Below, piece by piece: positions 9,205 through 18,600 of a stretch of 64,000 bases of DNA (position 1 is its first letter; each line of letters starts with the position of its first letter). Below the pieces are notes generated by a model, which was given only the letters and a program-made list of their open reading frames with translations, was not told the origin of the DNA and made no database searches. The DNA is from Dethiosulfovibrio russensis (lineage in GTDB: Bacteria > Synergistota > Synergistia > Synergistales > Dethiosulfovibrionaceae), in contig NZ_JAKGUG010000003.1 of NCBI RefSeq assembly GCF_021568855.1, forward strand, positions 124,001 to 188,000, read 5' to 3'. The translations under genes and the position numbers were made by a program.

Positions 9205-10890
9205 TTGGAATCGTTTAAAAACGTCAAGCTCGGAGATCTCCTGATAAAGTCCAACGTCCTCACGGAAAAACAGCTCGAGTCCGCTCTGGAAGAGCAGAAG
9301 CAGACCGGCATGAGGCTGGGAGAGATCCTCCTGAAAAATGGCAGATTGTCGGAATTCCAGCTGGTGGAGGCCCTGTCGAAGCAGCTCCACCTTCCGATGG
9401 TGTCCACCTCCAGATATCGTCCCATGCCGGAGGCCCTCCGTCTGATACCTCAAAACGTGGCTGAGAGGCTTCGCGTCATTCCTCTTACGATAACCGATGA
9501 CGGAAACCTCATGATTGCCACAGCCGACCCCTTGGACCTGGTGGCGGCCGACGAGCTCAGGATGATATCAGGCAAGGAGATATCCTTCGGGCTCTGTCCT
9601 GTCTCCCAGATATTGAGGGATCTGAACAGGATATACTCGATACAGGAAACACTGGACGACGCCGAAATCGAGGTTGTGGACACCACTGGCGAAGGCGGCG
9701 AGCTGGATCTCGGACTGTCGATAAAGAGCGGTGCGGCGGCCGACGACGCCCCTGTCATAAAAATCGTCAACAACATACTGGAGCAGGGGGTCAGAGAAGG
9801 GGCCTCGGATATACATATAGAACCGATGGAAAAGAGCACCCAGGTCCGTTTCCGAGTCGACGGACAGCTTTTCAATGCCCTGGACTTCTCCAGAGGACTT
9901 CATCCGGCGGTGACCTCCAGGATAAAGATAATGAGCAACATCGATATATCGGAGAAGAGAAAACCTCAGGATGGAAGGATACTTATAAGGGTGCTGGACA
10001 GAAAGGTGGACCTCCGAGTCTCCACCTTGCCCACCATCTATGGGGAGAAAACGGTCATAAGGGTACTGGACCAGAGCAACGCCATGGTCGGCCTGGAAAA
10101 ACTCGGCTTCGACCAGGAGGATCGAGACAGGCTGGACCGGCTTCTCAAGGTTCCCTACGGGATAATCCTGGTGACCGGCCCCACCGGAAGCGGGAAGTCC
10201 ACCACCCTGTACTCCTTTTTGGAGAGGATAAACAACCCGGACGTGAACATAGTGACTGTCGAAGACCCTGTGGAATACTCCATAAACGGCATAAGCCAGG
10301 TCCAGGTCAGCGAAAAGGCGGGGCGAACCTTCAGCTCCGTCCTAAGGGCCATCCTGAGGCAGGACCCGGACAAGATAATGGTCGGAGAGATAAGGGACGG
10401 AGAAACGGCGAACCTAGCCATAAGGGCTGCCTTGACGGGCCATCTGGTTCTGTCTACCTTGCACACCAACGACGCCACAAGTGCTCCCATTCGTCTGGAG
10501 GACATGGGGGTTCCCCCTTTTCTGGTGGCTTCGTCTCTGACGGCGGTAATAGCTCAAAGACTGGTCCGGCGCCTATGCGAGCATTGCAAGGAAAAATATA
10601 TCGTCCCGGACGTGCTCTGCTCAGAGCTTGGCATCCCTCAAGGATCGGAGATCTACCGCCCTCAGGGATGTGACGCCTGTCGAGGTACTGGCTATTCCGG
10701 CAGGACATCTCTGTTCGAGATAATGGAACTGGACGATTCGATCAAGGACATGATCATAGAAAAGGAGACCGCTTCGACCATAAGGGCCCGCGTGGTGGAT
10801 AACGGCATGAGAACCCTCCGTAGGGCCGGTATCTCCAAGATGTTGGACGGCGTTACCAGCATGGAAGAGATCATGAACGTCACCATTTAG
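9205..10890 (+). CDS. pilB: Type IV pilus extension ATPase PilB
   Basis: About 561 residues. It has an N-terminal MshEN-type domain (LGDLL, LGEILL repeats, residues 1-150) and a C-terminal secretion ATPase with Walker A GPTGSGKSTT, the Asp box (EDPVEY), Walker B (DPDKIMVGEIRD), the His box (STLHTND) and a tetracysteine zinc site (CEHC, CDAC). It powers pilus assembly at the inner membrane. TTG at 9205 is preferred because AAGGAG lies eight bases before it; GTG at 9196 overlaps that site. First gene of the pilus block. Confidence 0.95.
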   Translation: MESFKNVKLGDLLIKSNVLTEKQLESALEEQKQTGMRLGEILLKNGRLSEFQLVEALSKQLHLPMVSTSRYRPMPEALRLIPQNVAERLRVIPLTITDDGNLMIATADPLDLVAADELRMISGKEISFGLCPVSQILRDLNRIYSIQETLDDAEIEVVDTTGEGGELDLGLSIKSGAAADDAPVIKIVNNILEQGVREGASDIHIEPMEKSTQVRFRVDGQLFNALDFSRGLHPAVTSRIKIMSNIDISEKRKPQDGRILIRVLDRKVDLRVSTLPTIYGEKTVIRVLDQSNAMVGLEKLGFDQEDRDRLDRLLKVPYGIILVTGPTGSGKSTTLYSFLERINNPDVNIVTVEDPVEYSINGISQVQVSEKAGRTFSSVLRAILRQDPDKIMVGEIRDGETANLAIRAALTGHLVLSTLHTNDATSAPIRLEDMGVPPFLVASSLTAVIAQRLVRRLCEHCKEKYIVPDVLCSELGIPQGSEIYRPQGCDACRGTGYSGRTSLFEIMELDDSIKDMIIEKETASTIRARVVDNGMRTLRRAGISKMLDGVTSMEEIMNVTI

Positions 10891-10901
10891 GGGGATTATT
10901 C

Positions 10902-11993
10902 ATGTCTTTATCCGTAAGGGTCCACGACCTGCTGAGAGAGGTTATAAAGAAAAGATCTAGCGATTTACATCTCAGCGTGGGAAACAGCCCTATCATGAGA
11001 ATAGACGGATGTCTGGTAAGAGTCTCCAATGTAGGTGTAATAGACGACGGAGATATGGAGACGGTATTGAGTGACATTCTTTCCGAGAAGCAACGAGAGA
11101 ATTTTCTGGAAAAAAAAGAGATAGACTTCGGATTCTCCTTCCGACGTGGAGATATAGAGGCCCGATTCAGAGGTAACTGTTTCTACGAGCTGGGCAATCC
11201 AGCCATGGCTCTCAGGCTTATCCCTACGGACATAAGGACTTTGGATCAGTTGCTTCTGCCAAGGGCTCTCGCGTCGCTATGTGAGCAAAAAAGAGGATTG
11301 ATGTTGGTCACAGGGCCCACTGGACACGGGAAAAGCACCACTCTGGCGGCGTGCATCCAGCACATAAACTTGACCCGAAAGGAACATATAATAACCATAG
11401 AGGATCCTGTAGAATATCTGTACAGGTCGGAAAACTCCGTCGTCCACCAAAGAGAGGTCGGTTCCGACACAGGGTCTTTCGCCGAGGCCCTCAAAAGAGC
11501 CCTCAGACAGGACCCAGACGTAATACTCATAGGGGAGATGCGGGATCTCGAGACCATAGGGGCAGCCATAACGGCAGCCGAGACGGGCCATCTTGTCTTC
11601 GCCACCCTCCATACCAGGGATGCCTCTCAGTCCATCGACAGAATCATAGATGTTTTTCCTCCTCATCAACAGCAGCAGATAAGGCTTCAGCTCGCGTCAT
11701 CGCTGGTAGGGATATGTTCTCAGCAGCTTATTCCTATGCCGGGGGGCGGCCGAGTGGTGGCCACCGAACTGCTCAGGGTCAACCCGGCGGTGAGAAACTG
11801 CATCAGAGAGGGAAAGACGGGGCAGATCAAGACCATAATGCAGACCGGTTCGGAGGTGGGGATGCATTCCATGGAACAGGATCTGTCTCGGTTGGTGTTG
11901 AAAGGCATGTTGACTTTCGAGCAGGCCGGAACCTACGCCTACGACCGCAAGGATTTCGAGCGCCTCGTATTCGAGGCCGACGATCTTGGATAA
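10902..11993 (+). CDS. pilT: Pilus retraction ATPase PilT
   Basis: A 363-residue hexameric ATPase that depolymerises pili, giving twitching motility and DNA uptake. The retraction-specific motif near the C-terminus is present as AVRNCIREGKTGQI (AIRNLIRE in the type protein), which separates it from PilB. The Walker A motif is GPTGHGKSTT, with His at the position usually Ser. Asp and His boxes are normal (EDPVEY, ATLHTRD). Its place between pilB and pilC suggests the motors are made with the platform protein. Confidence 0.95.
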   Translation: MSLSVRVHDLLREVIKKRSSDLHLSVGNSPIMRIDGCLVRVSNVGVIDDGDMETVLSDILSEKQRENFLEKKEIDFGFSFRRGDIEARFRGNCFYELGNPAMALRLIPTDIRTLDQLLLPRALASLCEQKRGLMLVTGPTGHGKSTTLAACIQHINLTRKEHIITIEDPVEYLYRSENSVVHQREVGSDTGSFAEALKRALRQDPDVILIGEMRDLETIGAAITAAETGHLVFATLHTRDASQSIDRIIDVFPPHQQQQIRLQLASSLVGICSQQLIPMPGGGRVVATELLRVNPAVRNCIREGKTGQIKTIMQTGSEVGMHSMEQDLSRLVLKGMLTFEQAGTYAYDRKDFERLVFEADDLG

Positions 11994-12008
11994 AGCAGGT
12001 GATTGGTC

Positions 12009-13259
12009 GTGAAATATCGCTATAAGGCGAGGACCTCTAAGGGTAAGATAGAGGAAGGGGTTCTGGAAGCTCAGGAGACCCGTGCGGTGGTTGCCCAGCT
12101 GCGCAAGATGGACATGCTTCCCATATCCATAGAGGAGGACAGGAAGGCTAAAAAGGAACGGCCCGGAGAGGGGGCGACTCGATCCGGTTCATCCGAGGGA
12201 ATCATAGCCCGTCTTCAGAGGATCGGGACCGTTCCGGTGAAGGACAAGGCCGTGTTCTTCCGGCAGCTTGCGACAATGGTTAAGGCCGGCGTAAGTCTCG
12301 GTGCGTCTCTGGACATACTGTCGGAACAGACTAAGAATAAAATTCTGGGAAGCGGTATAGTAAGAGTAAAGAAGATGGTCGACGGAGGAAACTCTCTGAG
12401 TCAATCCATGGGCAGGCAGTCGGTCTTTCCCCCTATGTCCATATCCATAATACAGGCGGGTGAGGAGGGCGGCTCGCTTGACGTCAGCCTGGAGAGGGTG
12501 GCGGACTTCATGGAGCGCCAGGATGCCCTGAAGAAGAAGATAGTCTCGGCCGTCACTTATCCTGCTGTGGTCATGGCCTTTTCCCTTTTCGTTCTCTACC
12601 TGTTGATTACGGTGGTGATGCCCAAGTTCGCCACGGTATTCTCGAACCTCAATATAGAGCTGCCCTGGGCAACAAGGACAATGTTCTCCTTCGGTCTCTG
12701 GATGGCGTCCAACTGGGTGATCTTCATGGTGTCGGTGGTTTTGCTTATCTCGGCTATAATCTTTATGGCGAGGTGGAGTTCGACCAAGCCCTTTATGGAC
12801 AGACTGAAGCTCAGACTGCCAATCTTCGGAGATCTGGTCTTCAGGGCGGGTATGGCCAGATCCACCAGGACTCTGGCGTCCTTGACCCACTCGGGGATAC
12901 CGATACTTCAGGCTCTGGACATGACATCTCGGGTTGCCGGAAACGTGGTGTTCGAGAGGGCTTTCAAATATCTGGAACAGGCGGCCAGAAAGGGAGCCGG
13001 GCTTGGCGACACAGCGAGAAACGTCAAACTATTCCCTCCGATGGTGGCCCATATGCTTCGGGTGGGTGAGGAAACCGGCCAGGTGGACGAGATGCTCAAC
13101 AAGGTGGCCGATTGGTTCGAGCTCGAACTGGACGAGAAGATAAAAAGGCTGACGTCCATATTGGAACCTCTTCTGATAGTGTTCGTAGGAGGAATAGTCG
13201 CTTTGGTGGCTCTCGCCATATTCTCGCCCATAGTTACGGCCATTCAGGAAATGTTGTAG
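12009..13259 (+). CDS. pilC: Type IV pilus inner-membrane platform protein PilC
   Basis: About 416 residues with two T2SF (GspF/PilC) repeats. The first starts near FFRQLATMVKAGVSL and the second near RSTRTLASLTHSGIPI; each is followed by hydrophobic helices, and the last spans the LLIVFVGGIVALVALAI region near the C-terminus. PilC is the rotor or platform with which PilB and PilT interact. GTG at 12009 has AGGTGA just upstream; a TTG two codons earlier is less well placed. Confidence 0.94.
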   Translation: MKYRYKARTSKGKIEEGVLEAQETRAVVAQLRKMDMLPISIEEDRKAKKERPGEGATRSGSSEGIIARLQRIGTVPVKDKAVFFRQLATMVKAGVSLGASLDILSEQTKNKILGSGIVRVKKMVDGGNSLSQSMGRQSVFPPMSISIIQAGEEGGSLDVSLERVADFMERQDALKKKIVSAVTYPAVVMAFSLFVLYLLITVVMPKFATVFSNLNIELPWATRTMFSFGLWMASNWVIFMVSVVLLISAIIFMARWSSTKPFMDRLKLRLPIFGDLVFRAGMARSTRTLASLTHSGIPILQALDMTSRVAGNVVFERAFKYLEQAARKGAGLGDTARNVKLFPPMVAHMLRVGEETGQVDEMLNKVADWFELELDEKIKRLTSILEPLLIVFVGGIVALVALAIFSPIVTAIQEML

Positions 13260-13340
13260 CGATGAATGGCGTTATATGTATTTGTCGTGTTATATTCGGT
13301 TTGTAGCCGAAAGGATAAAATAAATGGGAGGTATGATAAT

Positions 13341-13805
13341 ATGAACGTTAACACGAGGATTAAGAAAATGAGGAAATCACGAGGATTTACCCTGGTCGAG
13401 CTGCTGATAGTTATCATAATCATAGGTATATTGGCCGGTGGAATGTTGCTGGTAGCCGGTGGCGGAACAGACAAGGCCAACGCCACCAAGATAGTCAGCG
13501 ACCTGAGGACGTTGAAATCCGCTGCTTTGATGTATTATGCGGATAACAACGGTTGGCCAAAACATGTGGACGATTATTCTAGCTATATAGACAGAGAGAT
13601 CAGTAGTGATAGTTTTGTAGTTTTTACTACCTCTGGTGATTGGATAGGGTATAAAGGTACGTTGCTGGATGAAGGAGATGTCAAGGGTAAGTTAGCTGCC
13701 GTGGCAGAAGATTCTGGGTTGTATGCTGGGGACGATAGTAAGCCTACTATTCCAAAGACTAAGTATGCTGGGGGTGATGGTGGCGTTTGGATGATCATAC
13801 GTTAA
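13341..13805 (+). CDS. pilA: Major type IV pilin
   Basis: A 154-residue prepilin with a 15-residue basic leader, cleavage site G|FTLVE, Glu5, and a hydrophobic alpha-1 helix rich in isoleucine. The globular part (LRTLKSAALMYYADNNGWP) resembles short GspG-like pilins; no cysteines are seen, so no D-region disulfide. GGGAGG lies before the ATG. The coding DNA in the second half is visibly richer in A and T than neighbouring genes, as often seen for surface-variable proteins. It is the best candidate for the main fibre subunit because it comes first and has the canonical processing site. Confidence 0.9.
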   Translation: MNVNTRIKKMRKSRGFTLVELLIVIIIIGILAGGMLLVAGGGTDKANATKIVSDLRTLKSAALMYYADNNGWPKHVDDYSSYIDREISSDSFVVFTTSGDWIGYKGTLLDEGDVKGKLAAVAEDSGLYAGDDSKPTIPKTKYAGGDGGVWMIIR

Positions 13806-13817
13806 CTTTAACTCTAT

Positions 13818-14198
13818 ATGTCCCGTAGCGCTTTTTCCCTCGTAGAGACACTTATAGCCATGCTCATACTCTCCATCGCCTTGGTGGGTTTGGCGGCGGT
13901 TCCCGTCGCCACCACCAGGCTGATGGTGCATGGAGTTGAGAGGGAGAGGGCGATTTCCGTAGCGATGACCAAGCTGGAGGAGGTGGAGGGGGTTCCTCTG
14001 GACTCCTCCGCTCCCGGCTGGGTTAGATCCTCCGGTACAGATCGTGATTTTGACTGGACTCGAACCGTCTCCACCTCTGGATCGGATATCTGGACGGTTA
14101 CGGTAAGGGTGGACTGGTCCGGACTATCCGGGAATGGAACTCTATCCCTGTCCAGGGATTACGGACCTTTTTCCGCCAGGGAGGTGTTCGAGAGGTGA
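13818..14198 (+). CDS. Minor pilin, PilV/PulI-like
   Basis: A 126-residue protein with a very short leader and the site MSRSA|FSLVE followed by a hydrophobic helix. Glu5 is kept but the residue before the cleavage point is alanine, not glycine. Position and the following sequence (VATTRLMVHGVERERAISVAMTKLEEVE) fit the PilV/GspI type of minor pilin, which helps form the priming complex at the pilus tip. No ribosome site is visible, so translation is probably coupled to the pilin gene. It overlaps the next gene by four bases. Confidence 0.82.
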   Translation: MSRSAFSLVETLIAMLILSIALVGLAAVPVATTRLMVHGVERERAISVAMTKLEEVEGVPLDSSAPGWVRSSGTDRDFDWTRTVSTSGSDIWTVTVRVDWSGLSGNGTLSLSRDYGPFSAREVFER

Positions 14199-15115
14199 TC
14201 CTTTCATCGACGAAAAAAGCTCGAACTAGACGGGCCTTCACTTTAGTGGAGGTCTTGATCGCTTTGGTTATAACCTCCGTCATCGGCGGCGCCTCCGTGT
14301 CGTTGCTTTACACCTACCTTAAAAACTACGAACAATCTGCCGAGTATACGTCGGCTCTTCAAAGAGGGCAGATGGCTTTGTCGGTGCTTCGTCCCGCCGT
14401 TTTGAACTGCGCTTTTTCCATCCCCTGGAACCCAGGTGAATTCAGCTCTCTTGTCTCCTCTTTCGATCCTTTGGGGCCAGCTAAATCTATGAAGGCTCCT
14501 CTGGAGGTCGATGATATAGGAGCGGTCAAGAGCGGGGATCTGAAAATTCTGTACGCCCTTCCTTCTTACTTCGCTGCGGCCGATGCCGTCGAGGATATCT
14601 CCGAATCTTTTTCTCTTTCTCTTCTATCTAAATCCATGGGATTAGACGATTTAACGTCGTTGCTGGATGTAACTTACGATAATGAGTGGTTGATCTTCCC
14701 TTCCGCAGGAATTCCTCTGCAGATCGAGAAAAGGCCTTCCGGTTTATCGCTTTCATTTAAGAGCGCCCCTGGAGGCTTTAATGGAAGGATAGCTTTGGGC
14801 GACCGACTTTTTATACTTCGATATCTTAATGCATATGTAGATAAGCAGCCGGGTAGTTCGGTTCCCTCTCTTTATGTTGCCGATAACGTCAAGATTGCGA
14901 TGCCTCAGATAAGGGGGATCAGGAGGGTCTTTTTCGACTGGGACCGGAGCAGCAGCGTTTTAGGAGTCTGGGTTTTAAGCCAGGGCGACGCCTATCTTCC
15001 CGAGCCCTTGCCCCAGGATCTGAACTGGCCTGCCGGGTCTGGATACACTATAACCTCCGAGGACCTTCGATATCATCTGGCGGTAACTCACGAGGCTTGG
15101 AGGGTGCGAAATTGA
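14195..15115 (+). CDS. Minor pilin, PilW/GspJ-like
   Basis: 306 residues. A basic leader (KKARTRRA) precedes FTLVEVLIAL, again with alanine at -1 and Glu at +5, then a single hydrophobic helix and a large extracytoplasmic domain. Size and place between the PilV-like and PilX-like genes suggest PilW. GTG at 14195 overlaps the preceding stop, with GGGAGG upstream. The globular domain has no motif I recognise. Confidence 0.8.
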   Translation: MILSSTKKARTRRAFTLVEVLIALVITSVIGGASVSLLYTYLKNYEQSAEYTSALQRGQMALSVLRPAVLNCAFSIPWNPGEFSSLVSSFDPLGPAKSMKAPLEVDDIGAVKSGDLKILYALPSYFAAADAVEDISESFSLSLLSKSMGLDDLTSLLDVTYDNEWLIFPSAGIPLQIEKRPSGLSLSFKSAPGGFNGRIALGDRLFILRYLNAYVDKQPGSSVPSLYVADNVKIAMPQIRGIRRVFFDWDRSSSVLGVWVLSQGDAYLPEPLPQDLNWPAGSGYTITSEDLRYHLAVTHEAWRVRN

Positions 15116-15627
15116 CGAGGATGGGAAAAGGCGGATATTCGCTTATACTGGTGTTGATAGTGCTTGTCGTGGGCGGGGCTTTCGTGTCGGTAGCTCTTTT
15201 CGTTGTGGAAAGTAGAAATCGTCTTGGATTTCAGGTGATGGCTCAGAAAAACAGGTACAACGAGAGCATTTCATCCATAGAAAGAGGAAAGGGATGGATT
15301 CACGATTACATAGTTACCACCGGAGATCTGCCGGTAGGAAGAAACTACGATAGTGTAAAAAAAACTTCCGATCTGGTGGTGCATTCGACCGATCATTACG
15401 TGATCTACGATCTACGATACTCTTTAGCTTCGTCGTCCATGGACGCTTCCTTCGTCGGAATTCCACAATGGCAGTTGTCCACCTATGACGGAAGTATCTC
15501 CCTTGGGGGAGGATATCCCTCTTCAAACGGAGGAGAAGATCCGACCGGTATAGGAATATATCTGATACAGTCGACAACGGAAGAAGGGAGGAAAGTTCAT
15601 GAGGTCATCGTCGCCGAAGGAAAGTAG
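15112..15627 (+). CDS. Minor pilin, PilX/GspK-like
   Basis: About 171 residues. The N-terminus MTRMGKGG is followed by YSLILVLIVLVVGGAF, a pilin-like hydrophobic helix with a possible G|Y cleavage site, but position 5 is leucine rather than glutamate. Loss of Glu5 is known for GspK, the pseudopilin at the fibre tip, so a tip role is plausible. TTG at 15112 overlaps the preceding stop (TTGA) and has GGAGGG seven bases upstream. The 3' end overlaps pilY1 by 29 bases. Confidence 0.72.
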   Translation: MTRMGKGGYSLILVLIVLVVGGAFVSVALFVVESRNRLGFQVMAQKNRYNESISSIERGKGWIHDYIVTTGDLPVGRNYDSVKKTSDLVVHSTDHYVIYDLRYSLASSSMDASFVGIPQWQLSTYDGSISLGGGYPSSNGGEDPTGIGIYLIQSTTEEGRKVHEVIVAEGK

Positions 15628-18600
15628 AACGTTTTTATTCTCCATATTTGTCCTGTGGCTTTTTATATACGTTTCTTTGCCCTGTTCATCCGCCTTTGCC
15701 GATAAGGCATTGCCTCTCAAAGCGTATCCAAAATTAAACTGGGGACTGGAGGACGTCTACGTCACGGGTTATCCTCCTAACGTGTTGATTTTGATAGACA
15801 CCGGCTCTCCCATGTTGTGGACCCCCAATGGCAAGATGCCTTCGGAGAAAGTATCCTACTACGACACTCCTCTGGTAGATTGTACCTACGGCGACGGTAG
15901 CCGTCCTTCTTCTTGGTTCAATGCAAGGAACGAAAGGTACGGCATCGATCGTGATGGCAGTAACAACGATACATATGATGATAACTGTTATTACAATGAC
16001 CTTATATTCAAAGATCCTTCTTATACGAGAGATAACCCCAAGCCGGGTTATTCGGTGAACGATCTCATTCCCAACGATAGTCGTCTTTATAAGATGAAGC
16101 TGGTCTTATGGCGCATCTTGGAGAGTCCCGAGCTCATAGAAGAACTTAACTTAGGTCTTGCGACCTTTTGGCAGGAGAACGTTAGAACTCCCCTTCCTGC
16201 CGATTGGTACAAGGTGTATCCATATAAGGGAGGTCCGGATTGGGCTATAGAAGATTACCGTTATCATAATTGTTATAGAGATTCCCAGAAGATTAGTTGG
16301 GGTGTCAATATAGACGATTATAAATACGGTTCTCAAAAAGCCAATAAGGCTAGATTAAGGGTCCCCATACAGAACACCTCCGACAGCGATGTCGTGGATC
16401 AGATAAAAAAATTAATCGATGGAGAGGAATCTTCGAATAACGATGAACTGCGGGCCGACGGCAAAGCCCCTTTAGCCCGTTCCATATATAGCACTAAAGT
16501 TTCCAGCACATTGGAGAGCAACGGGGATCTTTCCGGTACGGCCTGGCATTTCTTCGACAATACTCATATGGGAGGGGTATGTCAGACTAACTGGCTGGTC
16601 GTTATGACCGCCGGAGACGATAACATCGGAGGAGAAAGTCCCGTCGATTCGGTGAAAAAACTTTATCAAAAATCTAAGCGTTTGAATGGACAGGATCTTA
16701 ATTATCCGATTCGTACGCTGGTCATAGGATTCGTCGATCCCGACGACGATTCTCCCGACGTGGTCAAGTTAAGGGATACGCTTAACCGGATGGCTTTCTA
16801 CGGAATGGACAGCGGCTACGAGAGTGATGGAACTCCCAGGGAATATGTAGCTCCCTCCGAAGGAGAGAGCTACGCCCTTTTCGCCAACGATGTGCCGGGG
16901 CTGATTCAAGGATTTTCCAGGGTATTTGCTACCATTCAGTCCGGGCGTTTCGGAAGCAATGCCCCTATAGCGGTGAGATCCCCCGGTGCCGAAGAAGAGC
17001 TTTCGGCCTATACGCCTTTCTACACAAGAAAGGTAGAGGGGCAATGGTGGGGCGATCTAAGAAAAGAAGACCTGGACACAGGTAGAACCCTTTGGAGTGC
17101 TGAGGAAGAGCTGCCCTCTCCTGGATCCAGAAATATATATACCGTAAACTGGGACGATAGCGACGGAGTTCCTGACCTGGGGGTGGGCAATCTCTGTGTC
17201 TTCAAGCCGGAGACGAGTGCCCGAAAAAGATCCGTATTTTCTGAGGAGATGGGATTCGGCAAAAATAACAAGAAGGACTTGAACGACCTTATAGGATGGC
17301 TAAGAGGCTATGAGAGTTATAAAAACAAAAAAGATCTCTCTAGAAGAGAGCATGTCCTTAGCGACATGGAGCATTCCTCTCTCTGTTTAGTTGGAGCTCC
17401 TTCAGACAGCTATATCGATCCGGATTACGTAAAGTTCAAGAAAAAATGGAGTAAAAGGGCATCTTCGGTTTATATCCAATCGAACAGCGGTATGCTTCAC
17501 GCCTTTGATTCCGAGACAGGAGAAGAGCGTTGGGCTTTCGTACCTCCAAACGCTCTGTATCGATACCGAATCGCATCTCTCAGGTTCGTGATGTCTTCCA
17601 GCGGTTCAAGCGATAATTATAAAGTGGATTCCTATTCCAGTGCTGAAGGATCTAACTCCCTGTATCTCTTGGATGGACCTATGGCAGTAGGGGATGTTAG
17701 GTTGCCCTCCGGCGATTATGCTACCATCTTGATCGGTTTTTTGGGCAGAGGCGGGGCCGGGATGTATGCACTGGATATAACCGATCCGGACTCTCCCTTT
17801 TTTCTATGGGCAATCGAAAATGTTTTCGACGTGAACAACTCCAGCGAGAAGAAACTGTATTGGACGAAAAAAGAAGGGACGACGTCCTTGGGAGCTGATC
17901 TTCAGGTTTTGTCCAAAAACGATTCCCCTAATTTCAACTATCTGGGTTTTACCGTAACAGGGGCTCCCTCTCTTGGAAAAATTACCTTGGGAGGAGAGGA
18001 AAAATTCGTGTTCGTCCTCTCCGGTGGTGTGGGAATCGGCAAGGACGGTTCGATAGGAAGGGCCATATACGTGGTAGACGTTTTGACCGGAGAAATTCTT
18101 CATACGTTCTACGAGGCGTTAGACGAAGACGGTAAGAACGAGGAGGTCGGAAGCGTTTTGTCTCCTGCCGTCCCCTACAGTACCAGGATGATAAACAGGA
18201 GCATAGAGGGGTTCTTCTCCTCTGATTCCAAGGGAGGAGTACTCCATGGAGAGAAAGAGGATGATTCTTTAACGTTGAAGAGGATATGGTCTCTCTCCTG
18301 TCCTTCGATAAGAGATGGGGTATCCTTTTCTGCGTTGGTAAATCCCTTTCCTCTGGCTGTAGGGTTGATAGATAGCGACGTGTGGTTTTTTGGAGGAACC
18401 TCCCCTTTCTCTCTGTTAGAGGATAAAGAAGGGTTTTCCAACGAGATCAATATAATATATGCTCTAAACGTAGAGGAGATCGAAAAAGACTCGAGCTTCA
18501 AGGATTTCGGCAACGCCGGTGTAGGGCTTGTTGGATTGGATGATGAAAGCCAGTCCGACGATCCACTAGGGTGGTTTACCCCTTTGGCTCAAGAGTCCTC

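Noticed and set aside
13260-13340. Promoter for the pilin gene between pilC and the pilin
   Set aside because: The gap has two TTATAT segments and a small TTCGG/CCGAA hairpin, but no -35 at proper spacing and no sigma-54 site; not supported strongly enough to list.
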